A stretch of 64,000 nt of DNA from Tetrapyrgos nigripes (GCA_013368315.1 JAACJM010000031.1:62001-126000), one strand, 5' to 3'. Numbered from the stretch's first letter, positions 33,265 through 44,407 are shown. Program-made: numbers and translations. The notes: generated by a model not told the origin, from the sequence alone.

Positions 33265-35482
33265 TCAATCCACCCACTCAACTAAATCCGAATCCACCGA
33301 GATATTCTGCCCTCCCACTTGCAAACTCGCCGCTGGAACATACGGCCCCTTTGGATCCATTGACTTCGCCATCATCCTCGTCCTGACACTCCTATGAACC
33401 CTCACCTTTTTGTCGAATATATATTTCTTAGCCTCTTTGCTCGGCGGTACATTCACATAAATCCTCCTTCCAGCCCACCAATTCGCTTCATGTGTATTCC
33501 CCCTAACCGGATCCCACTTCTTCATACGGAACCGCTCGAAAAGGTCCCACGTGTACCATTTGATAACGAGCATGTCGTAGATCGGCGCGAGAGAGTCCCA
33601 GAGGTCGTGTTCTTCTTCTGTACTAGTAGCCGTGACGGGACACTTTTTTTCGGAGTTGGATTTGTTCACGGATTCGACGGTCTGGACGATCGAGTCGTCT
33701 CGGAGTGGAAGAGGGGCGGGTCTTGGCTTCACTATCGGATAGAGACACAAAGGATCCATGCCCAAATGACTCTGGAGTTCATTGGCAGCGAAGATGATAC
33801 CTGTTTCCTTCTTGAAGCATTCTCGGATCATCCAACGTAGCGGAATGTTGGCAAGGTTGGGTTTGGTGTCATTACTAACTGATGAATATTGATAATAAGA
33901 ATTCGATGGTTCTTGGTTCAAGCAGCAAAGACTTACCAGATCCGCCGCCAACGTCTAAGCAATAACACAAGGAGGTTACCATTGTTGTTCGGGCGAGGAG
34001 AACTTGGAGATCCACGTACCACAATGAGCACCCGCAAACCATACCTGCTCAACATCAGTTTTGAGCTTTTTACCATCATTTTCCTTTTTGTACCACATGG
34101 ATCTATCAAAGCGAGCCCTCCTCTCATCAAGCGCAATAGCATGCCTGAAGGTCTTGAGATTGGGTGCTGAGGACGTGTACATTGCTCCAGTCGTAGTGAT
34201 CAAGCCAACGGAATTGACGGTGTCCCTATGTAAATGGATGGATTATCATCCTGAACGGAAAAACGATCCAATTGAATTAGCATATACGCACCATACACCC
34301 ACGAACTCAATCATAACCATCGCCGTGCGGTGTTGTTCAAGGAATTCCTTCAACTTGACGTGAAACTCATTGATAGAATCGGGGGAGAAAGATTTTCTCG
34401 TGGGCCCGAAATAGAGATTGAGTCATCATTTCTTGATTCTGGGGGGAGGAGACCGAAGAGACCGACTACGGCTGCTACACTGATGACAAAAAGGAAAAGG
34501 GGATGATACGATAGTCAATTCCATGGGAGCTTGAAGCAGCTTGTATAGATGGACTTACGTGCGAGCGGTGTAGGAGCCTCGAGAGAATCCTGCAACTCGG
34601 TGTCAGAATGCACTTCGCAGCTTCAGGGAGTAAAACCATACCAAAAAGACAGATTTTATCGCCTTCTTTGTCTGAGCAGAATGCATGCGCAATAAGTAAG
34701 AATCCTAGCAAGAATTTCGAACGACGTACATTGTTCAGTCAAAGTCTTGTAGGCATCTACAGCGAATATAAGATAAAGTGAGAATGCCACCAGGCGCAGA
34801 TCCACGCACCCATAACATGGTCCTCGAAGTTCCAAGCTATGGCCTTATCAACAGTCTGTGAACGATAATTATCAAAATCAGGACTTCTCTTCCGATGCCC
34901 GCATCTTAGGTTTCCAATGTGAAGAACGTACCCGAGATACAGGCCCATAGAATGGGATCTTCGAGCGATTGCTTCCTGCCTTCCACATTCCAATACCTTT
35001 CTGTAAACGCGATAGAATTCGAGGTCAAGACATACTTTGACTCGGAAAAGTTCGAGCTCAGTTACTCACGCGATAAAAGATAACCTGTCTCTTATTCCCC
35101 TCGTCGGAATCTACAACTGGTGCGACGACGAAAGTCTTCGGCTCGCCGGTTTTTTTATCGACTGTAGGGTCTAGTTCCTTTGGGTGGTTGTAGAGAAGTC
35201 GGGAGAATTGTATCACGTTGGTGACCTGTGAAGTAATATAACTTGAGTATATTGGTAGATGGAGGGATGGGTTGGGTACGTACATCGTCATCGATCCTGA
35301 GGAGAGGAATGAAGGAAAAAGGCGACGAAATTCAGCAAAATCTTCAGAATGAAAGATGCATCAAGGAGAAATAGTACTTACTCGTCTCCGGTCCCGTCGA
35401 ACATGAATATCAAGTTTCGTGGAGGGGCTTTAATATTAGGGCCTTGCGCATTTATGGGCGGAATAAATTTTGGACTCGACAT
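33265..35482 (-). pseudogene. DUF2235 (Tle1-like alpha/beta hydrolase) gene, 12 exons, frame disturbed in exon 9
   Basis: Exons: 35482-35382, 35296-35284, 35225-35070, 35000-34932, 34855-34810, 34756-34730, 34671-34642, 34589-34559, 34479-34292, 34225-34020, 33954-33937, 33878-33265. The product starts MSSPKFIPPI and shows RNLIFMFDGTGDE, HVMDAYKTL, the nucleophile elbow GFSRGSYTAR, FVGVWDTVNSVG, ALDERRARF, VWFAGAHCDVGGGS, then a C-terminal extension to VEWVD. This is the T6SS Tle1-like phospholipase/hydrolase fold widespread in fungi, probably cytosolic. Exon 2 is a 13-nt microexon. In exon 9 the frame after GLFGLLPPE does not join the frame of SPDSINEFHVKLKE, so either one indel inactivates it or I misplaced a splice site. 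The gene could be functional if the latter. Confidence 0.8.
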
Positions 35483-36375
35483 CTTCTAGTCTGTGCGAAA
35501 TTCGAGAGAGCCGGGGAGAGTTGGAATCGGAATGAGAGTTGATAATGAAGTTGAGGATAATATGTGAGATGGATAAGTTGCAAACGAAACCGAAGCTGAG
35601 CGAATGAAGGTGGGGGATTTCGGTAATCTCAAAGCCAGCCCAACCTGTTACTTATAAAGAGGGACATACTTCGCTAAACTCAAAGGTCGACGCGCCGTAT
35701 GCACTGAACCTGACTATACGTCAAAAGCCCAAGTTCAACGCAGTCGAACCTGCCAGTGTCCAGGAACGTTTCATCACGGAGCCGACTAGGAGCGGCAGCG
35801 ACTACATACATATGTATGTGGGACCAATGTCTATCATGCTTGATGTCGAGGGCTGTCACTGGAATCCAGTGTCAATGGAACTAGGTACATAAGTTTGAAA
35901 TAAGCACTTCACTTAGTCGGTGTTCTTACCTCCGAGCTCGGCTAGTTGATGCTCAGGGGTTGAAGGTTTGCTCCAGGGTCTCAAAGTTCTAGATCTCCAG
36001 TTACGGGTTCTAGGATCCAAACCCTGCTGAGTGGGGAGAGCATGTACAGACTCGAAATAGCGACGGAATTGGCACGGAACGTTTTGAGTATCAATTGCAA
36101 GTCTATGAGAGAGGGAGAGAAGATCGAGTGTAGGATTGATTTTGACGGGGAGGATAGAGTGTCAGGTTTATCCTATATATTCTATTCCTCTATTCCTATA
36201 TTCCTATATATTAAGATAGGACGGGCCTGGGAAGAAATAATATTTACATAATCATTACTAAGCAATGTCCCTACGAATCCCTAATTGATCCCTAACCAGA
36301 CGTCAGGGCCGCAGGCCCCGACCGAGCGAAGCTCGTATGCTGTTCAATTTGCACTTTTATTATTTGTACCCACAC
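35483..36375. other. Upstream region of the DUF2235 gene
   Basis: No gene is supported. It contains the presumed divergent promoter side, a TATATTCCTATTCC-like simple repeat near 36175-36215 and ends in CCACAC (36370-36375), the left target duplication of the transposon that follows. Confidence 0.5.
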
Positions 36376-36479
36376 TATGGTTGACGAGGAGGCTCAGGAC
36401 AAAATTTTTTGTACGTCCCAAGTCGCGGGTACCTGGGTCAAGGCCTAGGCCGCCTGTTCATGTCATCCCGGCGGTATTA
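36376..36479 (+). repeat. Left terminal inverted repeat
   Basis: 104 bp from TATGGTTGACGAGG to CGGCGGTATTA. It includes GTACGTCCCAAGTCGCGGGT and GGCCTAGGCCGCCTG. It pairs with 41307-41410. Confidence 0.88.
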
Positions 36480-36844
36480 CTATTAGAGCCCGAACTAATA
36501 TATTTTTCTACTGTGAGAACCTTCCGGAACATATAAGTATGCATAGGCAAGGTATCTCATCTCGTATGCACCAGCCCAGCGTACATGTCAACCCGTACTT
36601 TGATGATGTGGTCAATCACATCTACGTCATTTCCAAGCGGCTTTCAACTCTGGTAGGCACTTACCACTGACTATCCAGGTCGAGACCTCTTAACGGAGAC
36701 ATTGGGATTCTCGATGCATGACAGGTCCTCAACTACGAAGATTATTTTGTTTAATTCCCGCCTTTCTTCGACGCTGGGAGCTCTTTTTAAGGCCTTCCAT
36801 GCTGCAATTCCACGGACTTCAGTTCTTTCCTCCCTTTTCTCGCC

Positions 36845-39182
36845 ATGGGATATTGTCAGGATGGGTGTGGTCAGGTTTTTGACGCTCTTCCGAACGGCTA
36901 CAAGCTCTGCATGAAATGCAAGAAAATTCAGGATGCTCCGTCAGAGGTTGAGAAAAAGGCCATTCGAGTACGTGTCATTGTTTTGAGCTCTGACAACGCC
37001 GTTGACTCCTTCAAATTTCTAGGACACTTACCAGCAGTGTACCAACTGCTCTGCCGCCTTTCCCAACCTGGAGGGACCATATTGCGGACCGTGCCAGCGA
37101 ACGTTGAATGCAGGTCAGCTTTCCTGCCCCTACTTATTCTCTGTGATCTGTACTCACTCATTACTTACAGACCCTAAGCTCACAGAGCTGCAACAGCATA
37201 TCAGCACCTTCGACAAGGCCGCCACCAGCGAGCGCCTCAATAAAGGCTCCACTACGCAAAACCCTTCGCTCACCAAGGCTAACGAGATGAAGCAGAAGAT
37301 GGCTACTGCCAAGTCAGCCAGCAAGAACCTCAACGAGATCGTTCATGTCGACTGTACGCTCAACATCCTCATCAAGGGGAAATTGGTCAAGGTCTGTTCA
37401 GTAATGCATTGTTTTTCCCAAATGTGCTGTTCATCATCTGCAGTCCCCTATGCCCCCCGTCACCGATGTCTTCATGGGCACCAGAAAAGTCAATGACGTT
37501 TTTGACACCATCAGCAAAGGCCTTCTTGAGGCTTTTATGACCTCGGGTTTCAATACTCAACACAAGATTCCTATTAACTACAAGTTGGATTTGGATCCGT
37601 GCGTGTTCTAGCTCTCGTATCTTTGCACTTCATTGATGGTCATATTTATAGCTCCCAGCGTAGTTGGGCTGTTGGCGGCAAAACACCGTATACCATCACG
37701 CTCACCGACACTGTCCTCAACACGACCATCAAGGCCTACTTTGACGAGTTGTGCAGGAAGAGCATGGTTTCAGATAACTGTCAGAACGGTCGACGTCTTC
37801 CCTTAGCCGTGTCAATCCCGACCATTCCGGTAAGTAATCATTGTCCTGCACAAATGTCCTCCTGATCACTGATTATGTAGCTACATGATGACGATGACGA
37901 TGAGGACTATGAAGGCGCATCCGCACCTCACGCATCCAAGGCTATCAAATCACAATACGGCCGGAAACGAACTCATTCTCAAATTGCTCCTGGCTTGGAA
38001 AATGGTACGTTCATTTCTAGACTTGTTTATCACTACCTTTATAACTACGTGCAATGATTTCAGACATGCATATTGCTCGTTCCTCCAAGTATACTAGCCG
38101 CTGGGCTCTGAGGTCTCTTTTCGAGTATTGACTTCACACGATCACGAAGCTCACTTACGAGATCGATTCCTCCGGGAACGCTGTTGCTAGCGATGATCCT
38201 GCAGAGGATTTCATTGAGGTCGCAATAGGTTGGATACAGCACATCAAACAATCTGTCCCCGTTGATGGATATTTAGGGAAAGGACTTTATAAGTATGTGT
38301 TCTGGGTACATCTATCTTTTCCTCTCGTGAAATATAACTATTGTCCTGATGTATGTGCTCAGGGAAAATACAGTGGTCATGATGTTGCAATCCTTCAGTA
38401 CCAGCGTGATGCCATCGCCGAGTCCGATAGTCCCAAAACTGAAAATGCTCGTAACTTAGAGAAGGAACTTCGCCTGCTCAAGTTTGGGGATTACTTCATT
38501 GACTCGTTCCAAAGGCGAGCAGATGCGGAGGGTGTTATGCTTCCAGGTAAGCAACTGTATTCTTTACTCTTCTCTAATGTTGACATGCTGTCATATTATT
38601 AGCCTTGTCTTGGAACTCTAAGGATGCATTTCTCGCCAAACTGACCCAGCCACTGGACTCTCCTGTTGATGACAACGATACCAGTCTGGTGTTCGACACT
38701 TTCCTTGTAGTTCCTCTCCTTGACTTTGGTGGGCTGTTTGTCGAAAGGAAGTTTTCGGGAAACAATGAGGTAGGCAAGAACGATGCTGACCGCCTTGGCC
38801 AAGTTATGGATGCCTTTGCCCATCATGTTGTAGACGACTCGAATGGTGAATTTGTGTTTGCTGATATCCAAGGTATGCCATATCCCCCTTCAATGCCTGA
38901 CTCTATGTCTGATATAAACATGTACTTCAGGTCTTGTGGCTCCCTCTAAGGCCGTCATTTTATTCGATCCTCAAGCCCATACATAAGTAGTACAGTCCGT
39001 TGTACACCCGACTCTACTGAACATTTCTCAGGAAGGCAGGTGACTCTGGTCCTTGGGACTTTGGCGCATCTCAAGTCACAACATTCTGTGAGAGGCATCG
39101 TTGTGGTCATGTGTGCTGCGAGCTTGTGATGCCTTCCTTGAACAAGTATAGGACCGGACCACTTCGGATTGGCTTTGAGTAG
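36845..39182 (+). pseudogene. Alpha-type protein kinase gene, 11 exons, decaying
   Basis: Exons: 36845-36967, 37023-37113, 37171-37391, 37444-37598, 37651-37829, 37881-38004, 38064-about 38293, 38363-38546, 38603-38872, 38931-38982, 39032-39182. The N-terminus has two Cys4 modules (CQDGCG...CMKC and CTNC...CGPC). A central region of unknown function and an Asp-rich linker (DDDDDEDYEG) follow, then an alpha-kinase domain: LEKELRLLKFGDYF, VFADIQG, ILFDPQAHT, GPWDFGASQV and the zinc motif HRCGHVCCEL. Defects: in-frame TGA at 38129-38131 (fits CGA), a one-base phase mismatch between exons 7 and 8, and the exon 10 donor reads ATAAGT instead of GTAAGT. The ATP-binding Lys position reads Leu in VAILQY. 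Alpha-kinases phosphorylate Ser/Thr in helical segments; here activity is doubtful. Confidence 0.82.
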
Positions 39183-39281
39183 GAGGAAGAATAGTGTTCT
39201 GTCTATTTTCTTGGTAAAAAAATTCTGCTTGTATGTATGTAGCTAGAGGGCGACGCAAAGTCCTAAAAATACAGCCAGTAC

Positions 39282-40716
39282 TCATGCCTTCATCAGCGGC
39301 AGCATTTCCGTGAAAATGTGCCAGATGTTCTCCATTGTGACCTTGCCTACTCCAAGGGTGCCAAGAACCTGTTCAGCATGTTGGGCATATTCGGCAGTGA
39401 CGAACCAAATCAAATCCTCCCCTCCAACTTCATGCATTAACTGGTCAATCAAGTCCATGTCGACGTGCTGAAGATAATTCTGCGCATTGTATTTATGTGG
39501 CAGTGCAAATTTGACGTTAGGGGCTATGCCAGAGGGCAGGTATTTGTTCTTATCCTTTCTTCCCGTATGATTGTTTTCCCTGTCTCGTAACTCGTCAAGT
39601 TCCTGTTGAATGGTCGTAGACCAGAGGTATTGAGCTAGCATGCTACCAGTTAGTATGTCAGTAGCTATGCATACCATCTTGAAAGGAACTGTGTACTAAT
39701 GTTCTGGATCAGCTTTGTTGTAAATACCCTCGCCACGACTCCAGAAAATCTTGACGTTTTCTCCCCAACTCAGGCGCACCTGCAGCCATCCTCTTTCGAT
39801 CGTTATGTTGTGGACACTTTTCAGGAATACATGGGCAGGGAGCTCTTCAATTGGAATGTCTGGAGAGAAAATTTCTCTAGCGAACACATCAGCTGAACTG
39901 TTCCCATCATCCGATCAGTAAGAAGTGAGTCATACCTCAGCGCATTCGCAATAGCAAAGATCCCTCCAGTTTCACTTCCCTTGTCGGTAGTCATCTGTAC
40001 TGACATCCCACCCTGCGAATGTATCAAGCGCAAGTAAAGGTATGAGATTGAGAGTTTGAGACGATTATTTGGCACAACCCAAAGGCCCAACCACTTCCCT
40101 GACCACTTGTCACGTACACCCCATATCAGAAATCCAATACTGGCAAGCTTGTCATGACCATCGCCGCTCCACTCATGATTTGGACCGAGAGAGATTAGAG
40201 GTGCACGAGGAATTTTTTTGGCCGTTGGTTCTCTCACCTGGAAACCATCAGGATCTTGAGCACGCATCTCACCTTCAATGAAGTCTCTAAATGGTTGAAG
40301 AGATTAGAAAGTCCTGTTCTCACAGAGGAGGTCTCAGTGATGCTAAATTGGGAAAGTGGATACACACCTTGTGAGATGGACGCCAGTATCTAACATTATG
40401 TTCTCTCGAACAGTTCTGGGTCCCCTATGTGCATTGGGATCTTTGGCCATCTGATCAAATACAAGTTGACGCTTCTCCACGTCAGGCATACTGTGCGTGG
40501 TTGCACCACTAGCTTTAATTTTCCAGTGGGCTTTGTGTCGGGTGATACTGGACGCGCTATATATGGTGCGTCAGGATTCAGCACATATGGCAAGGATGGT
40601 AACCGGGCGCCGACAACTGACCTGATTTTGATGTCATGCTCTGCGAGAATCAATTCTGAAAGCTTGTTTTTGTCGGTGACCCTGCGCTGATGGTATTCTA
40701 GAAGGATATCCCTCAT
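39282..40716 (-). CDS. Fungal integrase-core transposase, 5 exons
   Basis: Exons: 40716-40622, 40556-40378, 40286-39936, 39897-39697, 39642-39282. All junctions are GT-AG and in phase, with no stop. The N-terminal part has a helix-turn-helix-like stretch (LAEHDIKISASSITRHK), then KRQLVFDQMAKDP and GPRTVREN. The catalytic core reads WSGDGHDKLASIGF (Asp), VQMTTDKGSETG (Asp) and SVHNITIERGW (Glu), a D-D-E arrangement in an rve-like fold. The C-terminal part has LPSGIAPNVKFALPHKYN and GGEDLIWFV. It would cut and join the 104-bp TIR ends. An additional 5' exon upstream of 40716 is possible, since a TGA precedes the ATG by 11 codons. It converges on the kinase gene with a 99-bp gap. Confidence 0.85.
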
Positions 40717-41306
40717 TCCTTCGTCCCCGACCTTGGCTTTAGGAGGTCAGTACTGACTCGTAGGCAGCGGGAAATATCGCAGGCTCACAGCAATCCTTAT
40801 ATTGGTTTTTGCCTGCAGGATTATTGAGAGGCATAGTGACAATGCGACAATACTGGTGTACGTGGAGGAGAAGCAATGACAGGCTGGATGGCAGCTGAGG
40901 ACAGTACAAAGGAGTAAGGAAACTTCAGGGTGAAACTGCCTTGTACTTATATTCCAATGTTGCAAGCCCAGCGACTTGAAAGATGCTGAACACATGCTGT
41001 AGACTTGCACTTGCATGTATACGAGATTCCGCAAGCTAGAACTGGCAATAGATAGCCTACGAGCACTTTTAGAGAATTCATAAATAGTACACATGCATCC
41101 CAACAGGCGAAGGAAGAGGTAAAAGCAGCCTCTAGGGTCAAAGCTTTGATTAGAACTTGCAGAAGAAAGGCTACTCACTCCTTTTCGTATGTTCATGCCG
41201 CTCTAACAAGGTATCTACCTATAACAAACTCATCTTATAAAGGATACATAGTAAGTATTTACATCCATGTACGCATGTCATGGACAACTTGTTGTACGTA
41301 TGATTC
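40717..41306. other. Promoter side of the transposase gene
   Basis: Between the transposase start and the right TIR. No supported gene. It presumably holds the promoter and perhaps a short 5' exon of the transposase. Confidence 0.4.
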
Positions 41307-41410
41307 TAATACCACCGGGATGACATGAACAGGCGGCCTAGGCCTTGACCCAGGTACCCGCGACTTGGGACGTACAAAAATTTTTGTCCTGAGCCTCCTC
41401 GTCAACCATA
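41307..41410 (-). repeat. Right terminal inverted repeat
   Basis: 104 bp, inverted copy of 36376-36479, ending GCCTCCTCGTCAACCATA at 41410 and followed by CCACAC. Confidence 0.88.
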
Positions 41411-41451
41411 CCACACACACCCGAAATTTTCCGCACTCATAGTCGAAATTC

Positions 41452-42880
41452 GTGTTGTAACGGTTCGGGATAAAACTATTTAGGAACCCCTACACCGGCG
41501 GGAACCCCCCGGGAACCCCTTTGCTTATTTGGGAACCCGGTTCCCATCACATCATGTCACACTGGGTCACATCCAGTCACGATGCGAGGCGCTGGCGAGG
41601 ATACACGTATTGTAGGCGTAGATTGTAGCGAAAAATGTCCATTAATATTAGAAACATGTCTAGATACACAGAGACACGTAGAATAGGGGAGAAAACGCGT
41701 AATGGGTGGTAAAAATTGGGTTAAAACATTATGGAAAAGTACTTGCGGGAGGTGAAGGACAGGTTGCATGGCTTGCTGACATGTAGAGGAGATAATGAAG
41801 AACTGATTGTGTCCAAACTACCTTAACGCAGGGTTCTGAGGCATAGAAATCAAAACGGGGAAGAGCAGGCACAAAAAGAAATGTCAGTTCAACAACGGCA
41901 CGCACCTCAGACCACTCTCTACAGGCCAAACTTCGTACACAGCGCCTCAAAGACCGCATACTCTCACATACTATGCCAAGCTGAACTCGAAGACCTTGGA
42001 AACTTCAATGGAAAGACCAAAATCGCTATGATAATGTGAAGAGCTTACGACTGCGGAGAACGCGTGAGTATGTATGTAGTAGGTCCTCGCCAACGGCATC
42101 CTGTAGTGAAGGCAACATGCGGTGGGAACACTGGCACAGAAATTTGGTGTCGGAGACTGTAGAACAATGCCAAAGACGACGACCACTATTTGATCGCGAC
42201 TCAAGCGTGACAAAGGTGTGACAGACGCTAACTTCGTGTTTGTGGCGGGTTCCTAGGAACTCCGGGGTTCCCGCCAATGCAGGGGTTCCTAAATAGTTTT
42301 ATCCAACGGTTCGACTACGGTTGGCTCTGGCTCGGCTCCGGCTCGGCTCCTTATGTAAATGGCTCGGCTCGGCTTTTAGATCCGGCTAGTCACGACTCGT
42401 GTCGCTAAAATTCCGTGAAAACCACTTCCCTTCTAGACATGTAGATAGGAATGTAGGAGTGAGACCTTACAAGTCATATTGACACTCCAGGAGTGAAATC
42501 GAGCTTCTAGATATGGTATGCGCACTCTGAACCAAGAGATACATCATTTTCCTTAATATTGTGCTAAAATTAGAAATTAAACAACCGTGAGAACTTATCA
42601 AATTAAGGCACAACAACTTTTTTGAGTTACGGTCTCATGGTCTTTCTCGCTCAAAGTACACCGAACTTGCTTCAAAGACACTCCCTGATGTCAGCTACTG
42701 AGACAGTACACTTTAAGCTAATTTCTGGTGTCACTAGAGGGCAGTCTCTCTGAGAGAATTTGACTCGGCTTTTATGACTCGAGCCAGAGTCGGTCGAGAG
42801 CCACCTGGAGCCGAGCCGCGGCTCAAAAACCGGCTCAGCTCAGCGGCTCGCTGGAGCCAAGCCGGACCGTTTACAACAGT
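41452..42880. mobile_element. hAT-like MITE rich in GGCTCGGCTC, with a nested element
   Basis: Left end GTGTTGTAACGGTTCG and right end, in reverse complement, ACTGTTGTAAACGGTCCGG. Inner flanks on both sides are rich in GGCTCGGCTC repeats. The flanking 8 bases are CGAAATTC (41444-41451) and CGAAATCC (42881-42888), one mismatch, as for hAT-type insertions. A second element (41468-42304) sits in its left end. No gene inside. Confidence 0.5.
41468..42304. mobile_element. 837-bp MULE-like MITE with 9-bp target duplication
   Basis: Inverted ends of about 41 bp: GGATAAAACTATTTAGGAAC followed by CCCTRCAYYGGCGGGAACCCC. They are flanked by identical AACGGTTCG at 41459-41467 and 42305-42313. A 9-bp duplication is characteristic of Mutator-like elements. 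The interior has short open frames only. Confidence 0.75.
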
Positions 42881-43122
42881 CGAAATCCCCGCACTCATTC
42901 AGGTTTCCCGCACTCTCAATGTCTAAGTTGTTATTTTTTTCATAAAACTTAAGACATTTTTCTCTGTATTGACTTACGTAGGAGTGGAATATTTAGCATA
43001 ACACAGAACGAGGACGATGGAAACTGGACGCAAGACCTTTTAACGCGACGTGTCAGGGTCACGTGAAGGTAACATGACTCAAAAGTTTCATGTGACTCAT
43101 GCCAATACCTTCGGCACTCTTT

Positions 43123-43822
43123 CACCGCGGGCGGCGATGGGTATTTGCAACCCGTTTTTGAGCAGGCTTAAATCTCGAATTGTTCGCACAGTTTTTTTCC
43201 CAGATAAAATTGGCTTACTTGCTGTTGAAATGACAAAACTTGTATCATAAGTATTTTCTAAATTATGCTATGATCAAACATTATAATTGATTTGTGGGAT
43301 AAAAACCTCCAAATAGGATTAGATTTAGGTGGCTTTGCAAAAATGTGTTCAAACAAGTCAAGTATCTGTGCCTGATTTGGCGTGAAAATACTCAAAATTT
43401 TCTGACGCAGATTTGGCTCACATGCCTGCAAAGTATTTGCCACGCTTTTTGCATTGTGAGAGAAACCATTTACGTAAATTTCTGTCACAGTGCAAAAAGC
43501 GTGGCGAATACTTTGCAGGCATGTGAGCCAAATCTGCATCAGAAAATTCTTAGTATTTTCACACCAAATCAGGCACAGATACTTCACTTGTTTAAACACA
43601 TTTTTACAAAGCCACACAAATCTCATCCTATTTGGCAGGTTTTTATCCCACAAATCAATTATAATGTTTGATTGTAACATAATCTAGAAAATACTTATGA
43701 TACAAGTTTCGTCATTTCAATGGCAAGTAAGCCAAATTTTATCTGGGAACAAACTGTGTGAACAACTTGAGATTTAAGCCTGCTCAAAAATGGGTTGCAA
43801 ATACCCATCGCTGCCCGCAGTG
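43123..43822. mobile_element. 700-bp CACTA-like foldback element
   Basis: Two arms of about 340 bp in inverted orientation around a 20-30 bp spacer near 43460-43490. The ends are CACCGCGGGCGGCGATGGGT on the left and, in complement, CACTGCGGGCAGCGATGGGT on the right. TTT flanks both sides (43120-43122 and 43823-43825), a 3-bp duplication as in CACTA elements. The matching frames in the two arms are just the palindrome read twice. Confidence 0.7.
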
Positions 43823-44039
43823 TTTGCCACGTCGTGTTGTCTTTACTACCACCACCAGCCCAGCGTGTACCAGACGTGCTCAAGCCTTTTCCCTGATGTG
43901 CAGCCACAGAAATCCGTTTTTTATTGCTCTCTCTATCCTTTCCTCTTCACAATAGTCCAGTTCAGACAAGCTAATGTTCACGCGTCTGTGTAGCAGGAAT
44001 GGGGTGTGTGCGCTTCGGGCAGTGTATTAGTGCAAGGTG
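43823..44039. other. Short spacer before copia B
   Basis: Nothing recognisable. It holds the left flank of the copia B LTR (AAGGTG before 44040), with no 5-bp duplication matching the other side. Confidence 0.5.
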
Positions 44040-44407
44040 TGTTAAGCAGGCATGGTACGGCTTGTACACTACTAAACGCAGTGGCAACTACGCTACTTAC
44101 CTGGGGATAAGAGTTAGCTTATTAGGCTTGTTAGAGGCTTGTTGAGCGATGTGGGTTAAGTGTAAAACTTATTATTTGGAGGACTATCTACCAGTCCTTA
44201 TATACCTTTTAGGAGGTACAAATATATGTAAACTAATACTAGAGTAACAATAATATTCTATTGTACTGGATAGAACAATGCTGGTTTCGTACACTATTGT
44301 CGTACTACACTTTATTGTCTATATAATCTTATTGTTCTATATATAACTACTACTATTGTTCTACATAGAATATGTTGATGGCTGCAACTGAATGCGCCAG
44401 TTCAACA
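44040..44407 (-). repeat. Copia B 3' LTR
   Basis: On the minus strand it starts TGTTGAACTGGCGCATTCAG and ends GCCTGCTTAACA. A purine tract GCAAGGGGGAG (44418-44408) precedes it in element orientation. Confidence 0.9.

Larger units (their letters stand above)
36376..41410. mobile_element. 5.0-kb TIR transposon with integrase-type transposase and alpha-kinase cargo
   Basis: Bounded by 104-bp inverted repeats (36376-36479 and 41307-41410, few differences) that begin TATGGTTGACGAGGAGGC, with CCACAC immediately outside both ends (36370-36375 and 41411-41416). Inside are two convergent spliced genes: an alpha-kinase (plus) and an rve-like integrase/transposase (minus). TIRs plus a 6-bp duplication show it moved as one unit. 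6-bp duplications are known from integrase-type transposons such as Polintons, but nothing else of a Polinton is present. The transposase looks intact and the kinase does not. Confidence 0.85.

Noticed and set aside
33394..33840. Plus-strand 148-codon frame
   Set aside because: Shadow of the last exon of the DUF2235 gene on the opposite strand.
36376..41410. Polinton identity for the TIR transposon
   Set aside because: It has an integrase-like gene and a 6-bp duplication, but no DNA polymerase B, capsid, ATPase or protease, and the size is only 5 kb.
43050..43907. Two similar frames ending in VEMTKLVS and IEMTKLVS on opposite strands
   Set aside because: They are the two arms of the 700-bp palindrome read on both strands, not paralogous genes.
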